Source of the DNA: Shouchella clausii
Lineage (GTDB): Bacteria > Bacillota > Bacilli > Bacillales > Bacillaceae_D
Length of the DNA stretch: 64,000 nucleotides
NCBI RefSeq assembly: GCF_001598215.1
Contig: NZ_BCXJ01000004.1
Coordinates: 310,001 to 374,000, forward strand
Direction of reading: 5' to 3'
Shown: positions 62,075 to 64,000 of the stretch, piece by piece
Position numbering within the stretch: position 1 is the stretch's first letter
How the letters are laid out: every line of letters starts with the position of its first letter
Program-made: the position numbers and the translations under genes
The notes under the pieces: generated by a model
Databases searched by the model: none
What the model was told of the DNA's origin: nothing
Seen by the model: only the letters and a program-made list of their open reading frames with translations

Positions 62075-63019
62075 TTACTCCGCTGGCAATGCTGCCATTA
62101 CATTGCGAACGGATTGCACGGATTTGTCCAGTTGTGCTTTTTCTTCTTCTGTCAAGTCGAGCTCAATGACTTTCTCAATGCCGTCACCGCCAAGAATGGT
62201 CGGTACGCCCAAGTACAGGTCATGTTGACCATACTCGCCCTCGAGGTAGGCAATCGTTGGGATAATGCGTTTTTTGTCTTTTAAAATCGCTTCAACCATT
62301 TGCGTAAGCGATGCAGCTGGCGCATAATAGGCGCTGCCATTACCTAGCAAGCTAACGATTTCGCCGCCGCCTTTACGCGTACGTTCGACAATTTCTTCAA
62401 TCCGTTCTGAGGAGATCAGTTTTGTTAGCGGCACTCCGCCCGCTGCTGAATAACGGATAAGAGGAACCATATCATCTCCATGGCCGCCTAAGACAAAACC
62501 AGTAACATCCTCAACAGATACGTTTAGTTCTTGGGCAACAAACGTACGGAAACGTGCTGTGTCAAGAACGCCAGACTGGCCGATGACACGGTTTTTCGGA
62601 AAGCCAGATTCTTTATAAACTGTATAAGTCATCGCATCAGCCGGGTTGGTCAAAACGATAATATAGCTGTTAGGCGAATACTTAACAACTTCTTTTGTGA
62701 CAGACTTCATGATTTTTGCATTTGTGGCTACAAGATCATCACGGCTCATTCCCGGTTTGCGTGCAATACCAGCCGTAATGACAACGACATCCGAATCTTT
62801 CGTATCTTCGTAGCTAGAGGTACCGATGACCGTTGAATCGACGCCTTGGACAGGTGTAGACTCAAGCATATCAAGGGCCTTTCCTTTCGTAGGACCTTCC
62901 ATGTTTGGAATATCCACTAAAACAACATCCCCTAGCTCTTTTTGGGCAACCATAAGCGCAGTGGTAGCTCCTGTAAAGCCACCGCCGATTACAGAAATTT
63001 TTCTTCGTTTAATTGCCAT
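62075..63019 (-). CDS. mdh: Malate dehydrogenase
   Basis: A 314-residue NAD-dependent TCA enzyme of the lactate-dehydrogenase-like type. Rossmann [14 protein letters not shown], the mobile-loop [16 protein letters not shown] with substrate arginines, and the active-site His in [11 protein letters not shown] are present. ATG 63019 has GGAG 8 bp upstream; GTG 63028 overlaps it. It follows icd by about 50 bp, as in the citZ-icd-mdh operon. Confidence 0.98.
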   Translation of the reverse strand: MAIKRRKISVIGGGFTGATTALMVAQKELGDVVLVDIPNMEGPTKGKALDMLESTPVQGVDSTVIGTSSYEDTKDSDVVVITAGIARKPGMSRDDLVATNAKIMKSVTKEVVKYSPNSYIIVLTNPADAMTYTVYKESGFPKNRVIGQSGVLDTARFRTFVAQELNVSVEDVTGFVLGGHGDDMVPLIRYSAAGGVPLTKLISSERIEEIVERTRKGGGEIVSLLGNGSAYYAPAASLTQMVEAILKDKKRIIPTIAYLEGEYGQHDLYLGVPTILGGDGIEKVIELDLTEEEKAQLDKSVQSVRNVMAALPAE

Positions 63020-63069
63020 GCCAAACACTCCTCAACATGTGTAGTCAATCTGCCTATCACGAAATAGAT

Positions 63070-64000
63070 TTATAGATTTTTGATCAATTCGTCTGCAAAT
63101 CCTGAGCAAGACACTTCCGTTGCGCCATCCATCAAACGAGCAAAATCATAGGTGACAACTTTGCTGGCAATCGTTTTGTCCATTGACGCCATAATCAAAT
63201 CTGCTGCTTCTGTCCAACCAAGGTGACGCAAAAGCAGTTCTCCTGACAACAGGACGGAGGAAGGGTTGACTTTGTCGAGTCCTGCGTATTTTGGCGCTGT
63301 GCCATGTGTCGCTTCAAAAATGGCATGACCTGTATCATAGTTGATGTTTGCCCCTGGAGCAATGCCAATTCCGCCTACTTGGGCAGCAAGAGCATCAGAA
63401 ATATAATCGCCGTTTAAGTTCATTGTCGCAACCACATCAAACTCTTTCGGGCGAGTCAAAATTTGCTGCAAGAAAATGTCCGCAATGGCATCTTTCACAA
63501 TGATTTTGCCAGCAGCTTCTGCTTCGCTTTGCGCTTTATCGGCAGCTTCGCGGCCACTTTCTTCAACAATTTTATCGTACTCAGCCCATGTAAATACTTT
63601 ATCGCCGAACTCACGCTCAGCTAGTTCGTAACCCCAGTTTTTAAACGCGCCTTCGGTAAATTTCATAATGTTGCCTTTATGGACAAGCGTGATGCTCTTG
63701 CGTCCTTCATCAAGTGCGTATTGGATGGCCGAACGGACTAGGCGCTCTGTTCCTTCCTTCGATACAGGTTTTACACCGATTCCAGAAGTTTCAGGGAAAC
63801 GAATATTGGTTGCGCCAAGCTCATCTTGCAAAAAGGCAATAAGCTTTTTCACTTCGTCAGAGCCTTCTTTAAATTCAATCCCTGCATAAATATCTTCTGT
63901 ATTTTCCCGGAAGATGACCATATCCGTATCCTCAGGACGTTTCACTGGAGATGGCACTCCTGTAAAATAGCGGACTGGACGGAGACACGTGAACAAATCA
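63070..64000 (-). CDS. icd: NADP-dependent isocitrate dehydrogenase, 5'-truncated
   Basis: The C-terminal 309 residues are visible; the N-terminus lies beyond the window. [59 protein letters not shown] and [21 protein letters not shown] are signature segments of the NADP enzyme. It supplies 2-oxoglutarate in the TCA cycle, upstream of mdh in the same unit. Confidence 0.97.
   Translation of the reverse strand, partial: DLFTCLRPVRYFTGVPSPVKRPEDTDMVIFRENTEDIYAGIEFKEGSDEVKKLIAFLQDELGATNIRFPETSGIGVKPVSKEGTERLVRSAIQYALDEGRKSITLVHKGNIMKFTEGAFKNWGYELAEREFGDKVFTWAEYDKIVEESGREAADKAQSEAEAAGKIIVKDAIADIFLQQILTRPKEFDVVATMNLNGDYISDALAAQVGGIGIAPGANINYDTGHAIFEATHGTAPKYAGLDKVNPSSVLLSGELLLRHLGWTEAADLIMASMDKTIASKVVTYDFARLMDGATEVSCSGFADELIKNL

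Noticed and set aside
1-64000. tRNA, rRNA, insertion sequence, prophage or CRISPR features
   Set aside because: I looked for clover-leaf CCA ends, transposase or integrase motifs and regularly spaced repeats and saw none; reading by eye cannot exclude a missed tRNA.

Overview
The window reads as the chromosome of a low-to-mid GC, spore-forming, aerobic Bacillaceae. Gene order follows the Bacillus subtilis racE-gerE-sdh-uvrC-trxA-etf-fad-lcfA-mutS2-zapA-pheTS-infC-thrS-dnaI-dnaB-nrdR-speD-gapB-coaE-mutM-polA-phoPR-mdh-icd block, almost all of it on the minus strand. Spore genes (gerE, sspI, ytxC, ytaF) place it in Bacillus sensu lato. A futalosine-pathway gene (mqnC) and several inserted modules fit an alkaliphile of the B. 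halodurans / B. clausii (Shouchella) type; this genus-level placement is inference from remembered synteny.

Layout. 1-5.5 kb: 3'-truncated trhO, a 7Fe-type ferredoxin, racE and a MarR regulator; then ptsHI and, divergently, gerE. 5.5-11.5 kb: a thioesterase, sdhCAB, a Ktr potassium channel and yslB. 11.5-24.8 kb: uvrC, trxA, the beta-oxidation set (fadR-fadB-etfB-etfA, with lcfA separate), yshE plus a possible 27-aa membrane peptide, mutS2, polX, cvpA and zapA. 24.8-35.6 kb: pheST behind a Phe T-box, an rRNA/tRNA methyltransferase, sspI, small membrane proteins, an M42 peptidase, sigma-W-type ysdB, an acetate-type symporter pair, and infC-rpmI-rplT behind an L20-type leader. 35.6-43.4 kb: an accessory block (yknWXYZ exporter, a PBP4-type carboxypeptidase, an aldo/keto reductase and a Gfo/Idh oxidoreductase). 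43.4-64 kb: thrS behind a Thr T-box, ytxC, mqnC, dnaI/dnaB, nrdR, a gene of unknown function, speD, gapB, the polA-mutM-ytaF-coaE operon, phoPR, an Lrp/AsnC regulator, mdh and the 5'-truncated icd.

Regulation is unusually readable. Near-consensus sigma-A promoters precede ptsH, marR, fadR, lcfA, pheS, infC, actP and thrS. A perfect 30-bp FadR-type palindrome overlaps the predicted fadR start. CcpA cre boxes lie inside the -35/-10 spacers of lcfA and of the acetate symporter operon. Sigma-W-like and sigma-K-like promoters precede ysdB and gerE. Many genes start with TTG or GTG, and infC starts with ATT. Several terminator hairpins overlap the last codons of their gene.

The main unexplained structure is a dispersed intergenic repeat of about 60-150 bp. 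Four recognisable copies (near 6.0, 32.1, 48.0 and 53.4 kb) and two degenerate ones (near 13.8 and 58.3 kb) share blocks such as TTGTCAGACGAG, AATAGAACGGGG and AACGACGTATG. The copy between coaE and gapB is flanked by a 25-bp near-perfect direct duplication of the coaE terminator hairpin. I saw no tRNA, rRNA, CRISPR array, transposase or phage gene.
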